The position numbers and the translations under genes are program-made. From Crocodylus rhombifer (lineage: Eukaryota > Chordata > Crocodylia > Crocodylidae), in assembly GCA_038503035.1 (NCBI GenBank), contig JAVSML010024630.1, forward strand, positions 1-64,000: a stretch of DNA of 64,000 bases, in the 5' to 3' direction. The notes under the pieces were generated by a model, which saw nothing but the letters and a program-made list of their open reading frames with translations, was not told the origin of the DNA and ran no database searches. This document shows, one piece after another, positions 21,675-33,337 of the stretch. Every line of letters starts with the position of its first letter. Position 1 is the first letter of the stretch.

Positions 21675-22710
21675 ATGGTAAGGACACAGCGTGGAGCCAG
21701 GGACCCTGCCCCAGTGATGCCTCCCTCCCAGGGCTCCTCTGAGTCCTCCACCCAGACAGAGTGCTCAGGAGTGTTGGTGGCACCCCACCCTGGCCCCCTG
21801 TCTGCAGGGGTTGCCTGGTGGGGCCCCTGAGGCCTGGGGGAGGCAGGGGGAAGGAGTCCCCTCACCTGTTCCACATGTGCCCAGCTTAAGGCCCTGGAAA
21901 GGCAGGGTGAGGGAGCTCCAGGCAAAGGTTAGCAGTCTGCAGGGGATCAGGGCTGCAGAGGATGAAATCAATGGGTACTTTCATTCTCTGCAGGATCAAG
22001 ACACCTAGTGGAGACAACATAGGAGGGACCCAATGCAGCTGAATGGAAGAAAGTCACCCCCAAAGCCAGTCATTGTACTGCTGAGATGACTTTGCCAGTG
22101 CAACTGGGGAACAGGTATCTGGCCCTGGCAGCACTGGAGGAGAATGCACCAGGGAATACGCATCCACAACAACCACCATGCAAGCTGAGGGACAACTGGG
22201 CAACAGTAGGAACAGATGCCAAGTCATCATGGTGGACAACTCCCTCCTGATAGGAATGAAGGGACCCATCTATCACCCGGATTACACGGCGTGGGAAGTA
22301 TGCTGCCTTCCCAGAGCCCAGATTTGGGACATTACTGCAAGGACTCCTGATTTCATCTGGCCCTCCAACTACTATCCCATGGTTCTCATCCATGTGGGCA
22401 CAAATGGTGTAGTCAGAAGTAGTCTGGACTGTATCACAAATGACTACAGGGCTCTAGGGGACAAGCTCAGGAAACTGGGGGTGCAGGTGGTCTTCCAATC
22501 AGCAGTCACCATCAGCATCAAGACACCTGCATCAGAGAAGTCAATCTGTGGCTCTGGAATTGGTGTCATCATGTTGGTTTTGGCTTCTTTGACCACGATC
22601 CGCACTTCCATGAAAGGGGAATCCTGGGACATGTTGGTCTTCATCTCTGTTTAAAAGGTAAGAGTCTATTCTCTTACAGGCTGGGTAATCTCCTATTAGG
22701 GCTTTAAACT
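21675..22710 (+). pseudogene. CR1 ORF1 (coiled coil and esterase-like domain)
   Basis: The ATG at 21675 opens a proline-rich N-terminus. A cysteine pair (CSTCAQ) and a heptad-rich coiled coil (LKALERQVRELQAKVSSLQG) follow after a frame change near 21870. From 22190 the sequence matches the SGNH-esterase-like domain typical of CR1 ORF1: the block I region reads VDNSLL in place of GDSLL, then EVCCLPRAQIWDITAR, then HVGTNG in place of HVGTND, and near 22630 VGLHLCLKGK in place of DGxHLSxKGK. Three catalytic or near-catalytic positions are therefore changed and the frame is broken. ORF2 follows after a GCTTTAAACTAG junction near 22710. Confidence 0.75.
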
Positions 22711-22852
22711 AGGTTTGTTGGGGCATGGGGATGCAGAAGGCAAAGAGAACCTAGGATCAATGAGCCATAAGCCATGCTTTGCATCAGCCGAGGTAAGTAC
22801 TAAGGGGCCTGATAGGCATTAGGACATGGAGGAACCAAGGGTACCCACTGGG

Positions 22853-24624
22853 GCCTTAAATGTCTCTACACTAATACTAGGAGCATGGAGAACAAGCAGG
22901 AGGAACTCGAACTCCTGTTTGCAAGCAATAACTTCTACCTGGTTGGGCTAACTGAAAAACCTGGTAGGACCCTGCTCATGATTAGGCAGTAAGCATGGAG
23001 GGTTATAATTTGTACAGACATGACAGAGTGGGGAAAAAGAGAGAGGGTTATTGATCTCTATTTTAAGGAACAATATACATCTTCTATAATCAAATGGCAT
23101 CAGAGGAGGGGCAAATTGAGGTACTGTGGATTAGAATACAAGGTGGGTGGGGGGAAAGGGACTTGGCAGTGGGGGTCTACTATAGACTACCACACCAGGA
23201 GGATGAGTTAAACCTGGAATTCTCAAGGCAGCTCTCAGAGCCCATATGGGCAAGGGACATGGTTGTCATGGGTGACCTAATGGCTGGGAGGAACAGTCAG
23301 CCATATCTAACTGCTCACGTAGGTTCTTAACCTGCATGTAGGACCTTCATCTGACACAGGAGCCATATGGTCCCACTAGGGGAAATGCCTTGCTGGACTT
23401 GGTGCTAGCTACAAGGGATGACCTGGTGCAGGATCTGCAGATACAAAGTAACCTTGGGGATAGTGATCATCAATTGATTCAATTCACTTTCCAGTGTAGG
23501 GTGGGAAAAGTGGCCACCACGGAAGAAGTGCTAGACTTCAGAAAGGTTAACTTCAATGTGCTCAGTAGACTAGTTAGTGAAGCATTGAAGATCAAGAGCA
23601 CTGGCAAAATGGGATCCCAGAAAGGATGGTCATTCCTCAAGGGAGCAATCCTTCAGGTGGAGGAGGAGACAATCCCATTGTACACAGAAGGAGGCAAAGA
23701 GGCCAAGAAACCTTCTTGGCTGAACAGGGAAATCCAAGAAAGCCTTGGGGCAAGGAAGGAGGCACACAGGTTTTGGAAGTAGGGGGTAGCTACCAAAGAG
23801 GAGTATACCTCTTTGGCTCTCACTTGCAGAGAGTCAGTTAGGAAGGCCAAAGCAGCAATGGAACTCAGGCTGGTAACAAAAACTGAAGACAGCAAAAAGT
23901 CCTTCTTCAGGTATATAGAGAGCAAAAAGAAGGTGCAGGGTAACATAGGACTCCTACAAGAGAGGCTAGGACAATTGGTGACAGATGGGAGGGACAAGGC
24001 TGAAATATTCAAGGAGTTTTTTGCCTTTGTATTCCTGAACACAGATCGAGACAAATCTCCCAATTGCATTATAGATAGACACAGGAGGAACACCAGCCCA
24101 TTAACAGTCAGTATCAACCTAGTAAAGGGACATCTGGAGAGGCTGAATGTGTTTAAGTCAGCAGGCCTTTATGATCTTCATCACAGGGTCCTGAAGGAAT
24201 TGGCCAGTGTCATAGCAGAGTCACTGGCACAGTTGTTTGAGCACTTGTGGTGCTCAGGTGAGGTCCCAGAGGGCTGGAAAAGGGCCAGTGTGGTCCCTAT
24301 TTTCAGGAAGGGGAGGAGGAGGATCTAGGTAATTAGAGGTTGGTTAGTCCCACCTCTATCCTTGGGGAAAACCTTTGAAAAAATGATTATGGAATCACAT
24401 TTGTGGGGAGTCCAGCAGGAAAAATAATGCTGAAAGGAAACTAGCAGGTAGATCCTACCTGACTAACATTGTTTCTTTTTATGACCAGGTCACAAAATGA
24501 TTAGATGCCGGAGTTGAGGTAGATATCATCTACTTGGATTTTAAGAAGGCCTTTGATATGGTATCTCATCCTATTCTCATAAACTGAGTGGCTGTGACAT
24601 AGATTATTACCCGGCTGGGTGGGT
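22853..24624 (+). pseudogene. CR1 ORF2 relic (endonuclease to mid RT)
   Basis: ORF2 starts with the CR1-typical LYTNxRSMENKQEEL block at 22868. It continues through the endonuclease (MGDLM near 23270, LGDSDHQLIQF near 23460), the linker (PSWLNREIQESLGARKEAHR), and RT blocks FKSAGLYDLHHRVLKELA near 24150, VPEGWKRASVVPIFRKG near 24270 and LDFKKAFDMVSHPI near 24540. Frameshifts and stops are frequent. It is cut off at 24624 where an LTR-like repeat begins, and the 3' half is not found after that repeat. With the upstream pieces this CR1 is one of the longest in the window. Confidence 0.88.
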
Positions 24625-25633
24625 GTTACCAGATTTGCCCACTATCTTGGGGTGTGCTCATTTATTAGGACACACTCATGGGCCAGCATTCAATTCATCA
24701 GGGCATGTCTGAGCCAAACTGGGTCAATCAGCCTGTACAACCTGATTCCCTTCTGTGTTTCAAACTCAGCACGTCCCAATCTTTTAGCTTCTTGATGAGC
24801 AGACCCCACAGTATTTTTGGGCTACACAGGGATCCTTAGCTTAGGTAAAAGGAGCATTGCTGCATAGCAAGTGGGGAAAGAGAAGTAAAGAAGGAAAAAT
24901 ATACCCAATTACCACCAGTTTGACTATAAGTTATTTATTGCTAAGTAGATGAAATACATAATGACAATAGTAGTAATAGACATGCAAAAGAAAAACAAAC
25001 ACAAACAGTCACAGTATACCCTGGTTTCACTAAGTATTTGGGGAAACTTAGCTCAAGCTTAACTAATACAGTTCAAGTTCAGAAATCTATGCTTAGAAAG
25101 GGAGAAGTGAAAAGAGAGAGAGAGCTGGGATCTCACCAGTCCAAGGCACTCGGGTTGCAAAGCTGACAGGTTAGAGTTCTCAGCACAATCCTTGAAGGGA
25201 GATGATCTGCCTCCTTCAGCCTCTCCAGAAGAAAGTGGGTGTTGCCAGCACACACACTGCTGCTTCTTTTACAGAATTTTATTCCCTCAGTTCAGTTTCT
25301 ACCAAGCATTCTCAATAGTGTAAATCAAATTGTCATTTCTATTGACAAGAGGTTATCTGGTTGGAACATCTTAGGAAACTGACTGATACTCAGGAAACAT
25401 CTACTTGGGAGCCAGCTTGACATTCCTATGGATAGCACGTATACTTGATGGGGTATCTCCTGGTGTCTTCAGAAACAATAGATTGCAGCATCAGGGTTTG
25501 GGATTTTTACTTGCTGTGAACAAGCCTCAGCTTACCATGACTTTTCCAGATCTTACTATAGTCTTTTAACAGACTTAAGGCAATTATTGGAGTGTTCATA
25601 ACCTGTTGTGGAGAGAGCTTTCATCAGTCATCT
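24625..25633 (-). repeat. LTR-like dispersed repeat, copy 2
   Basis: It starts with the same TGTTACCAGATTTGCC on the plus strand as copy 1 at 17087 and stays collinear to about 25633, apart from a deletion of about 340 bases after the first 40. Shared landmarks include AGCACGTCCCAATCTTTTAG, GTTATTTATTGCTAAGTAGA and ACCTGTTGTGGAGAG. It interrupts a CR1 ORF2. The outer end on the right no longer has the CA/TG form seen in copy 1. Confidence 0.62.
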
Positions 25634-26469
25634 TGTACCCTATTTTACTCTACCCCTTGTAATCAATAAAGTTCTCCTTTGTGACCGATGTAGGCGACTT
25701 ATTGAGGGGTGGGTCTAAATTATGCCTAAGAGGCCCCGTAGGTCTGCGGACTAAGGGAGACTTTCCTTTTTGGCCCCCGACTTGGGGGAGTGCCCCAAGT
25801 GCTTGTACTGGGTCAAGTACCCATTGGACTATTAGGCCTGTGTTTCCCTGAGGACACAGGGCCGAAAGAGTCCCTTCTCAGGGTGGTGGCAGCACACGTT
25901 ACCCCTGGACTCTGCGCTGGGGCTCAAGAGCAGGTCTGCCAGGGCTTAGGCGCCCCTGGAGAGACACGTGGGGTCCGGAAGGTGGAGGGCGTAGTGAGGT
26001 GGGAGGCTCAATGCAGGAGCTCCTCCTACTGGCCCACCACATATACTACAGAAACACAAATCATGACAAAAATAGTATTTGTAATAAAATTTTAATATGT
26101 TATAGTAGATGTTTGACTTTCGGTATATGATTTGTTTTTTTCTGGTTCAGATGACAACCCACCTCCCTTCCCAAAACAAGTACTTCTGGAGACAAGGGAC
26201 GGGACTTCCTGTGGCAAAAGTCAGGGGTTAGAGATGGGATGACTAGGAGGTGGGGCACCTTTCAAGGGGTAGAGATACCCTTGCAGCCCTCAACAGCTTA
26301 CCAAAACTCATTAAGCCACCCTTCAGCTGAAATAACCCCTACTCTAGAGTAATTTACTCTAAAGTAAACCCACCAGAGAGCAAATGCATATGTAGAGTTA
26401 CCCACTGAGGACTAAGGGAAGGGACAAAAATAAATAAGATTAAATAATAAAAGACTTAAATCAGATAAA
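25634..26469. other. Unassigned; possible LTR-like end with AATAAA
   Basis: Immediately after copy 2 of the LTR-like repeat there is TGTACCC and then AATCAATAAAGTTCTCC near 25660, followed by GC-rich sequence to about 26040. This could be an R-U5 part of another LTR (TG...CA, about 400 bases), but no second copy in the window supports it. From 26100 to 26470 nothing is recognised. Confidence 0.35.
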
Positions 26470-28440
26470 ATAAAAGAAATGAAGGAATGGTTTGGAGAAA
26501 GGACAGAGAAATATCTTTCTTGTGAAGGCCACCTGGGTAGAGGAAGGAAAACAACGGTCCTTCTAAATTGCCTGAAGGGGAGGGGAAAAAAGGTTAAGGA
26601 GTTTTACCAAAATTTATATTCCAGCAGAATGTTGCATCAAGAATCCCTTGACAGTTTTTTGGAGGCAAGCTTGGAGGAAAATGGCAGCAACTAGAGAAGA
26701 TACAGATATTGGAAGAACTATGGGAGGCAACTCAAGCCATCAAGGCAGGAAAGTCCCCTGGGGAATGACAGGCTTCCAACAGAACTTTACAAAACTTTTC
26801 TGGATATACTGGATGCTTCTAAAAGAGATGCTTCATGTGCAGTAGCATAGTTTACTACTACTAAACTTTATTTAGAAAAAGCATAGGAATGCAAGTTTCT
26901 GTTTGCCATGCTGAAGAAGATAGGGTTCCCACTAAAGTTTCTACATTAGATCAAAGCTTTATACAAAGGACCGCAGTGTAGGGTAGAAGTGAATATTCCT
27001 GTAACAGGTGAAGTCACAGTCAGATCAGGCATAAGACATTTACTTCCTGCTGCCACTCCAATTCATCTGCACCACTGAACTATTGGCATAAAGGATCAGG
27101 ACAGATCATGGAATTAAGCAAGTGTCAGTCCACGCAGGAAAGGGTACACAGGGGAAATGCATGTTGTACAGAGACAACGTTAATATCTTAGTAAAAGTTA
27201 GCATGTCCCTAGAACATGTGATGAGACACAAATGAATACAGAAAGGCGCTGGAGGCAAAACTAAGTGTACAAAAAAGTGAATGCATGGGGATGGGGAAGA
27301 TGGAAGGAACAGGAAAATTGGGTTTACAGGTCATGACAGATCAAATCAAGGTATAGGAAATGGAGGTGGATGCACAGCTGACAGACAAAGTCACCTGAGA
27401 TAAAGTGAAAGGAAAAGTGAGCCAAAAGCTGAGGAGCTGGTACAGTAAGTTGTCAATGGCAAGACAGACAAATGTAATTAAGAAAGTGAACAGAGGATGA
27501 GACTTCCAAGATGTCTTTCTGTTCATTTATGTGAAGTATGTCAGTCTATGATGCATGGAAGGGATAAAAGGAGGCATGGGTGGGCTGGGTTTGTCTGGTT
27601 CTATGCAAGAATGTTATTGCATAGATATAATATATATAATTATGGCCTTCAGCTGGGATAGTTCTACCAATGTATGAGATGATTGTAAAATTTGTGAATC
27701 AGTATGGGATGCAGATAATACCCACAAAATAGTTGGTGGACCATAAAAAAAAATCAAGGCTTGGCTCAGGAAAAAGGAGATTATGTTCCCAGCAGGGAGG
27801 TTTATATGGGTAGAAGGATGGACAATTTGGAAGGGAGTATTTGACAAAAGCTTACAGAAGCAGCACCAGAGCTTCAGTTGGCTGCTAACACATTGGATCT
27901 AACCAATACACGTTCTCCATTACAGTTGGGGACTGTGTAGAACAGTGGAATGCCCCAGACAAACATGCCACAGGGAAGAAATCATATGGCACATGATTTG
28001 AAAGTGCCAGTTCTCCAGAACAGTCATGGGGAAGGCAGAGAAACTCCTACAGTGTCTAGGTGCTAAGAATCAACTCATGCTAGAAGCAGTTCTATATCAA
28101 GTGTGGGTCAGGGCCCAGAGGCAGGATGGAGAAAGAGTATGGAGAGTGTAAGGAACTTTTGCAAAGCATTGTGGAAGGCAAAAAAACTTACTAGTCTTGC
28201 AAAATCTGGAAGTTTCTGTGGAAGATACCTTGCATTTGGCCTTGAATGAATTGGGGTGGTACAACTGGTGGGATACAAGAAAACTAGATAAGGAGAAGGT
28301 TATGGAAAAGAGAAGAATGGAGATACCTAGTAGGTATAGGAGGATGAAAAGATGATGAGGCCTAAGAAGCAGTGGAGCTATAGCCACTGGCCAGGTGTTG
28401 GTTAGGAAAAAAGGTATGATAGGGCTAAGACAAGACATAT
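26470..28440 (+). pseudogene. Tx1/L1-like LINE ORF2 relic
   Basis: Several stretches match L1/Tx1-clade RT and thus differ from CR1. VKEFYQNLYSS lies near 26600. A degenerate IKAGKSPGND block near 26745 corresponds to the usual KSPGPDGF region. Near 26930 a block like LYKGPQCRVEVNIPVTGE, followed by RSGIRHLLP, corresponds to the region before QGCPLSP. KLNVQKSEC lies near 27265. KVSQKLRSWYSKLSMARQTN near 27415 corresponds to the thumb. Frame changes and stops occur every 100-200 bases and the YxDD box is not recognisable. It is clearly older than the CR1 copies nearby. Confidence 0.7.
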
Positions 28441-29125
28441 ATGGGATAAAGGGTGATAGCCATTAATAGACAAGCTTGCAAGGCAACAGGGAATAATGTG
28501 GTATTAAGAAACAGAAACATTCAGGTCTCAGGACTGATGAGAATTTGGGCAGTGGCAATGTGTAGTGGGTACACGGGGGTGCACGTGGACCCCCTGAGAG
28601 CGCAGGTACATCCCCTGACCAGCCACACTCACCTCTTAGGCAATGAGTAGGAGGGTCAGGTGGGAGCACTGGTGCCCCCCCCCACAAGTGCTGGCTGGGA
28701 AGTGGAGTACCATGGCACTCCACAGCCAGTTCTGGAAGCAGCTGCAGCGATTGGTTGTCTCATGATCAGCCACAGCAGTCGGCCAACTTGTGATTGGCTG
28801 TGGAGGGACACCCCCACCTCAGTCAGCAAGATCGGCCGGGGGGGGACACCTCTCCCCTCCTTCCCACCTCTGTCTTGTCAAGGGGGGTGTCCCAGGAAGC
28901 ATGGTAACACAGGAAACTCACCTGCAGCCTCGAGCAACGCACAGGGGAAACAGCAGGAGGAACCCATGCGGCTTGTGAGCCGCTTCTTTGTACAGCTGCG
29001 GCTGGCTGGTGATGTCAGCACCAGATGCCAGCTGATGAAGCTAAAAATAGTAGTGGCCATGGCAGGAGGGCGGATGGCCCGAGAGTGGAGCGGCTGCAGG
29101 GATCGCAGCAGGGGCAAGCCCCGGA
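28441..29125. other. Unassigned GC-rich sequence
   Basis: GC-rich sequence with open frames in several phases that look compositional. I recognise no domain. It runs into the 33-bp minisatellite. Confidence 0.35.
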
Positions 29126-29400
29126 ATGACCCACAACACCGGGGAAGCAAGCCGGGTTGCAGCCGGCACTGCCGGAGGAGCAAGCCAGACAGCAGCAGCC
29201 ACCACCGGAGAAACAAGCCAGGCTGCAGCAGCCACTGCCAGAGAAACAAGCCAGGCTGCAGCAGCCACCGCCGGAAGAATGAGTCGGGCAGCAGCATACA
29301 CCACCAGAGGAGCAAGCTGGGCGGCTACTGACATCCTCGGGAAAGCAAGTGGTGCGGACGCAGCCACTACTGGAGGAGCCAGCCACGAGGAAGGTCCGGG
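29126..29400 (+). repeat. 33-bp minisatellite, open in one frame
   Basis: About eight units of a 33-bp motif (GAGAAACAAGCCAGGCTGCA plus 13 variable bases). In the plus frame starting at 29126 this reads as 11-residue repeats such as ETSQAAAATAG, GASQTAAATTG and RMSRAAAYTTR. The array length is a multiple of three and stays open, but other frames are open too. I call it a repeat rather than a gene. Confidence 0.75.
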
Positions 29401-30100
29401 AGGAAACTGGTGAGCTGGAGACGCGGTGGTTGGAGGGACAGAGGTCTCGACACTGATGCTTCAAGCCGAAGGTTGAATGGTGGGCTGGTAGGACAGAGGA
29501 CGGCTCGTCGGGAGGCGAGCACCAGTGACGACCCAGACGAAGGGGCTGTGGGCAGGACCGGGTCATGGACAAGGTCCGGGAGACCCAGCAGATATAGCTT
29601 AACCTGTAGCAAAGCTGGGAGTTTCACGGGGTGTGCAAGACAAGTATTGGGTCTAGGTAGTTGCGGGTGAAGCCCCTGGAGTTGGGTAAGCTGGGGAAAG
29701 GGCACTGGGGTGCAGGGTAAGGAAACCTGGGGTAGTTCCAAGGAAGAGGTGTTTCAGGGGTCAGGCGTGTAAGTTGATGCTAGGATGGTGTTTGACCCCA
29801 TCCTGTTGACGTGAGGGTGCACATGGTGGGAGAGCATACTCCATTGGAGGAACGCAGCGAGAGGACCCATCAAGGTGGTGTGAGGCCAAGGTGTAGGGGT
29901 GGTGGACCCCGTGAATCCACCGGGTCGGAGCCGGGCAATGAGGAACCCAACAGCCGACCCAGCCCATTGCGGAACATTAAGACGTGGCAGGAAAGTGCGG
30001 GACCGGCGGTGACAGGGGGCGTGTGAATTTGGGGGAGGAGGAAATCGTTGGATAATGTAAATATCTTCTGTGCTTTTGTTGGTCTTATTTGTCAAAGTAC
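29401..30100. other. Unassigned CpG-rich sequence
   Basis: The sequence from 29400 to about 30020 is much richer in CpG than most of the window and then switches abruptly to AT-rich DNA near 30050. No domain was recognised. It could be the leader or body of an unidentified retroelement. Confidence 0.35.
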
Positions 30101-30104
30101 TGGA

Positions 30105-30300
30105 ACCTGATGGAAGCATGTTTTAAGTTTTAACACGTTATTGTTTGTTTCCTCTTACTGGATGTACTTTTTCAATGTGGCATAAGCTGATAGAAGAATG
30201 TTTCAAGTTTGATACTGTATTTTTTGTTGGCTTGTAGTTGATATAGTCCTTATAACACAATGTAAGTGAATGGAAGCAGGTTTTTACATTTTGATACTTT
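30105..30300. repeat. ~79-bp degenerate tandem repeat, three units
   Basis: A block like CTGATGGAAGCATGTTTTAAG starts near 30109 and recurs near 30188 and 30267 with substitutions. Confidence 0.5.
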
Positions 30301-30544
30301 CATAAAAAATAATGTTCCCATTGGTACGTCTTCCCAATACGGTTCCTATTTTTTACATGCTCAATGCAGTTTGCATTCAATCAACTTCATAGTTAATTCC
30401 ATTACAGAGAACATGCTGCTTCTGGCAGAAGTTTAATGATGGAAAGTGTTCTTAATGAGGAGGTTTTCCTGCATGTGAACATAAGATTATCCTTGCTGAT
30501 CGGATGGGGGGACCAACCTCATCTTATATTTAAGTAAATATAGT

Positions 30545-31705
30545 ACTTGCAACTGTCATGCTATGTATGGCACATAAAGGTAATGTGGGTGCCATCAATG
30601 GCTCGAACAGAGTTTGGAAACTCCATGCATATGAGTTCAACAGTGAACTCCTGCAGTACTGTAATATGACTGATCTGCGGTGCCAACACCCACTTGATCT
30701 CCAGGCACACCTTATGCATCACTGATCCCTTCTCCATCATCCAAGGCAGCAGTGAGTTTTGAAAGTCAAGTGCATTGTGGGTGCTTCTTGCCCACCCTGT
30801 GTAAATGTTAGTAAATCTTCCATGGTGATCCACTATAGCTTTGAGAATGACTGAAGAAAATCCACTCCTGTTGATGAATGACCGGTTGTTCTGACACGGT
30901 GACAGGATGGAAATGTGTGTGCTGTCTAGTGCTCCCATGCAGTTCAGGAATCACCCTGAATCCTTCCACCACTTCCCTGGGGTTACTGAGGCAGATGAAT
31001 TTGTTTGCTGTCAACTCCTGCAGAAGCTCACAGACCTCTCTTATTGCTACCCCAGCCATGCAGGGAGCCATGTCGAACTGATTTGCCATGTGGCACAGGC
31101 TTGTTGGAGTAGTCAGTTTCATCACAGCCATGGTAACACACTTCTCTGGGATGATGGGCTTCTGCATGACAGTTTTCTGGTGCTCAGTGTGTGGTGCCAG
31201 CATACTAACTATGTGGAAGTTGTCCCTGCTCATTCTGAATGTCATCATTCCAAGTCAATATAACGATGCATTCCCACCACCCAGAGCTGCTTTCATGTGC
31301 CCAGATCTGGCAATTGTTGCCATTAAGGTCTGGCCAGAAAGTCTCTATGGTATCATGAACCCTAAATTAATCTTCTTCAAAACACATCAGCACCTCATAC
31401 AGTCCTTTCATCAACCTGTGTATTGAGGCAAACATCTGAACATGGTTTTCCAGGCATTTGAACAGACACCAGCCCAGTTCAATAAACCAGATAATTTCTT
31501 CTTCTAGAAGCAGACCTCTGTGATGTGACTCTTCTAGGGCCATCAATATTATTGTTTTCCTGTCGCTTACTCCATTAGGAATAGAGGAAGCCATACTCTT
31601 ATATTTAACAAGCAGTGCACAAAGACAATTCTGGCTGTCCTTGGTCCCCAAAGTCTGCAAAACAATTCCATTTGTATGAGAACACTCACACCATTTACAG
31701 GTCAA
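30545..31705 (-). pseudogene. PIF/Harbinger transposase relic
   Basis: On the minus strand the order is as in HARBI1-type transposases. There is an N-terminal helical region (31705 to 31370), then FRMSRDNFHIV near 31240, then a helix-turn-helix region (MKLTTPTSLCHMANQF), then NPREVVEGFRVIPE. Next comes the first catalytic aspartate in GALDSTHISIL near 30930, followed by SSVILKAIVDHHGRFTNIYTGW. The second catalytic position reads STHNALDF where HDxRVF is usual, so the aspartate appears replaced by asparagine. After about 30720 a second upstream-type segment appears, ending in RAIDGTHITF near 30590. The C-terminal glutamate region is absent. It lies divergent to the Myb/SANT-like gene at 32.9 kb. 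Confidence 0.82.
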
Positions 31706-31959
31706 TAACTATCCTCCCCAGCTCCTGTTACAAGACCCTACTGCATGCTGCTTTGGGATGTGCTGATGCATGGCTTGGTTGGTGACCTTGACACAACTTT
31801 ACTTAAGTGTCCATTTCCAAGTTACTTTATCTATCCTTCCCAGCACCCTCTTTTCCTACAACCAAATCTCCATTCCTGCATTTCCTTCCTATATGGCAAA
31901 GGCCTATTCCATGATGATTAATTGCCAGGAGCTACCCCACCCATACCACATGCACCCAA

Positions 31960-32435
31960 TGCTACACGTTAGGGTTCTTTCCCAGAATTGGCAAAAGCCT
32001 ACTTAGCTATGACTTGCAGTTGGCAAGCCAGGCACTTCAGTTGCTCTGTTCAACAGTCAGCCACCCCTTACATTTCTGAGGTTCCAGGAATATTTCACTT
32101 GCAAAATTCCCAGCCAGTCTCCCTCCATGCCTTACCCCAGACTGAGGGTGTGGGGGCCCCCTACTCACAGCACTTGGCTGGCTCTCACCATCCACTGTTT
32201 CAGGCCACCCCAGGCACATGCTAGGGTTCACTCCCCTAATTTCCAACTGCCTGCATGTACACTGAAGGTCATGGAATATTTCACCTGGTCTCTGTACCAC
32301 CAGCACTAACCCTCCTGCCCCCCAACCACCCAGGCCACGTGCTAGGGTTCACTCCTCAAATTTCCAACTGCATGCCTGCATGCTGAAGGACATGGAACAT
32401 TCCACTTGGTCTCTATACGAAACAGTAACCCCCAT
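31960..32435. repeat. ~121-bp tandem repeat
   Basis: The block CTAGGGTTCACTCC plus CTAATTTCCAACTG and a later GGAATATTTCACCTGGTCTCT recurs at 32221 and 32342, 121 bases apart. A weaker unit starts near 31968. It lies between the two divergent Harbinger-type genes. Confidence 0.6.
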
Positions 32436-32894
32436 CCCCCATTGCAAAAGCCATGATCACCTTGTGGACACAGCTCATGCAGGATGGTTAGGGTGATGGA
32501 TGCTAATTGAACGGAAATGGGTTTTAATGAAGTTCTGTTCTAAGGGTCTGATTTTCTCATCTGCGGTGCTTTACCACCATTTTGAGCAATCATCAGTACA
32601 ATTGCTTTTTGAGTATGTTTATCAATGCCAACATCTAGACTCACAAAGGAAAAACTGCCAGAAATGTATGCAGAATGCACCAATCACACCTCTACTATTA
32701 TGTATCTCTTCATAAAAGTTTATCAGGTTTCTGCTCATAGGACATACACAAGGCCAAGGCTCAAAGGAACAGGCTGGTCTCCAAACACTCTCTCTCATCT
32801 CGTCTCACCTGGCAAAGTTGGGCTATGGAGGGGACAAATTAAAACCAACATTCCTCCACCTCAGAGGATCTGCCAGATACTTCACAACTCTGGG

Positions 32895-33337
32895 GACCAA
32901 ACTGGACTTATGCAGAAGTTGAGGCAGTGATTGATATTTGGGGTGAAAGGAAGATGCTGGAAAACTGAAGAAATAAGCTGGTGTATGCATCTATTGCTGA
33001 ACTATTGAAGGAACACAGCTACAATTGCAACTGGGAACAGTGTCAGAGTAAGATCAGTTCCCTAAAGTGTGGATTTCATTGTGCCAAGGAAAATAACTCT
33101 CATTCTGGGGCTGCACGCAGAATGATCCCATCCTATGACAAGCTGGCTACCATTCTTACAAGAGATGTTGGAGATGCTTGCCTGCAGGCATTGGGCATGA
33201 CAAGTGTGCTGAAGGAGACTGCCACAGAATTACCTCTCTGGCGCCACAGTATGGCAGGCTACCCTGACAATGCCGAGGGCTGTGGTGTAGCCACTTCAAA
33301 AACCGCAAGCAATCAGTCCCAGTCACAGATGACCAAG
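32895..33337 (+). pseudogene. Harbinger Myb/SANT-like accessory gene, copy C, exon 1
   Basis: The first helix block reads NWTYAEVEAVIDIWGE near 32905, the standard opening of Harbinger Myb/SANT-like proteins. After an in-frame stop it continues VYASIAELLKEHSYNCNWEQ, CQSKISSLK and SHSGAARRMIPSYDKLATIL, which is the rest of the domain. The exon ends at a possible donor ACCAAG|GTCT near 33337. These proteins are partners of the Harbinger transposase and bind the transposon ends. The gene is divergent from the transposase relic at 30.5-31.7 kb, about 1.2 kb away, which is the normal arrangement for this superfamily. Confidence 0.82.

Noticed and set aside
28660..29572. Long overlapping open frames on both strands, up to 223 codons
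   Set aside because: The GC-rich, 33-bp periodic sequence leaves all three frames open; the products are low complexity and differ in every frame.
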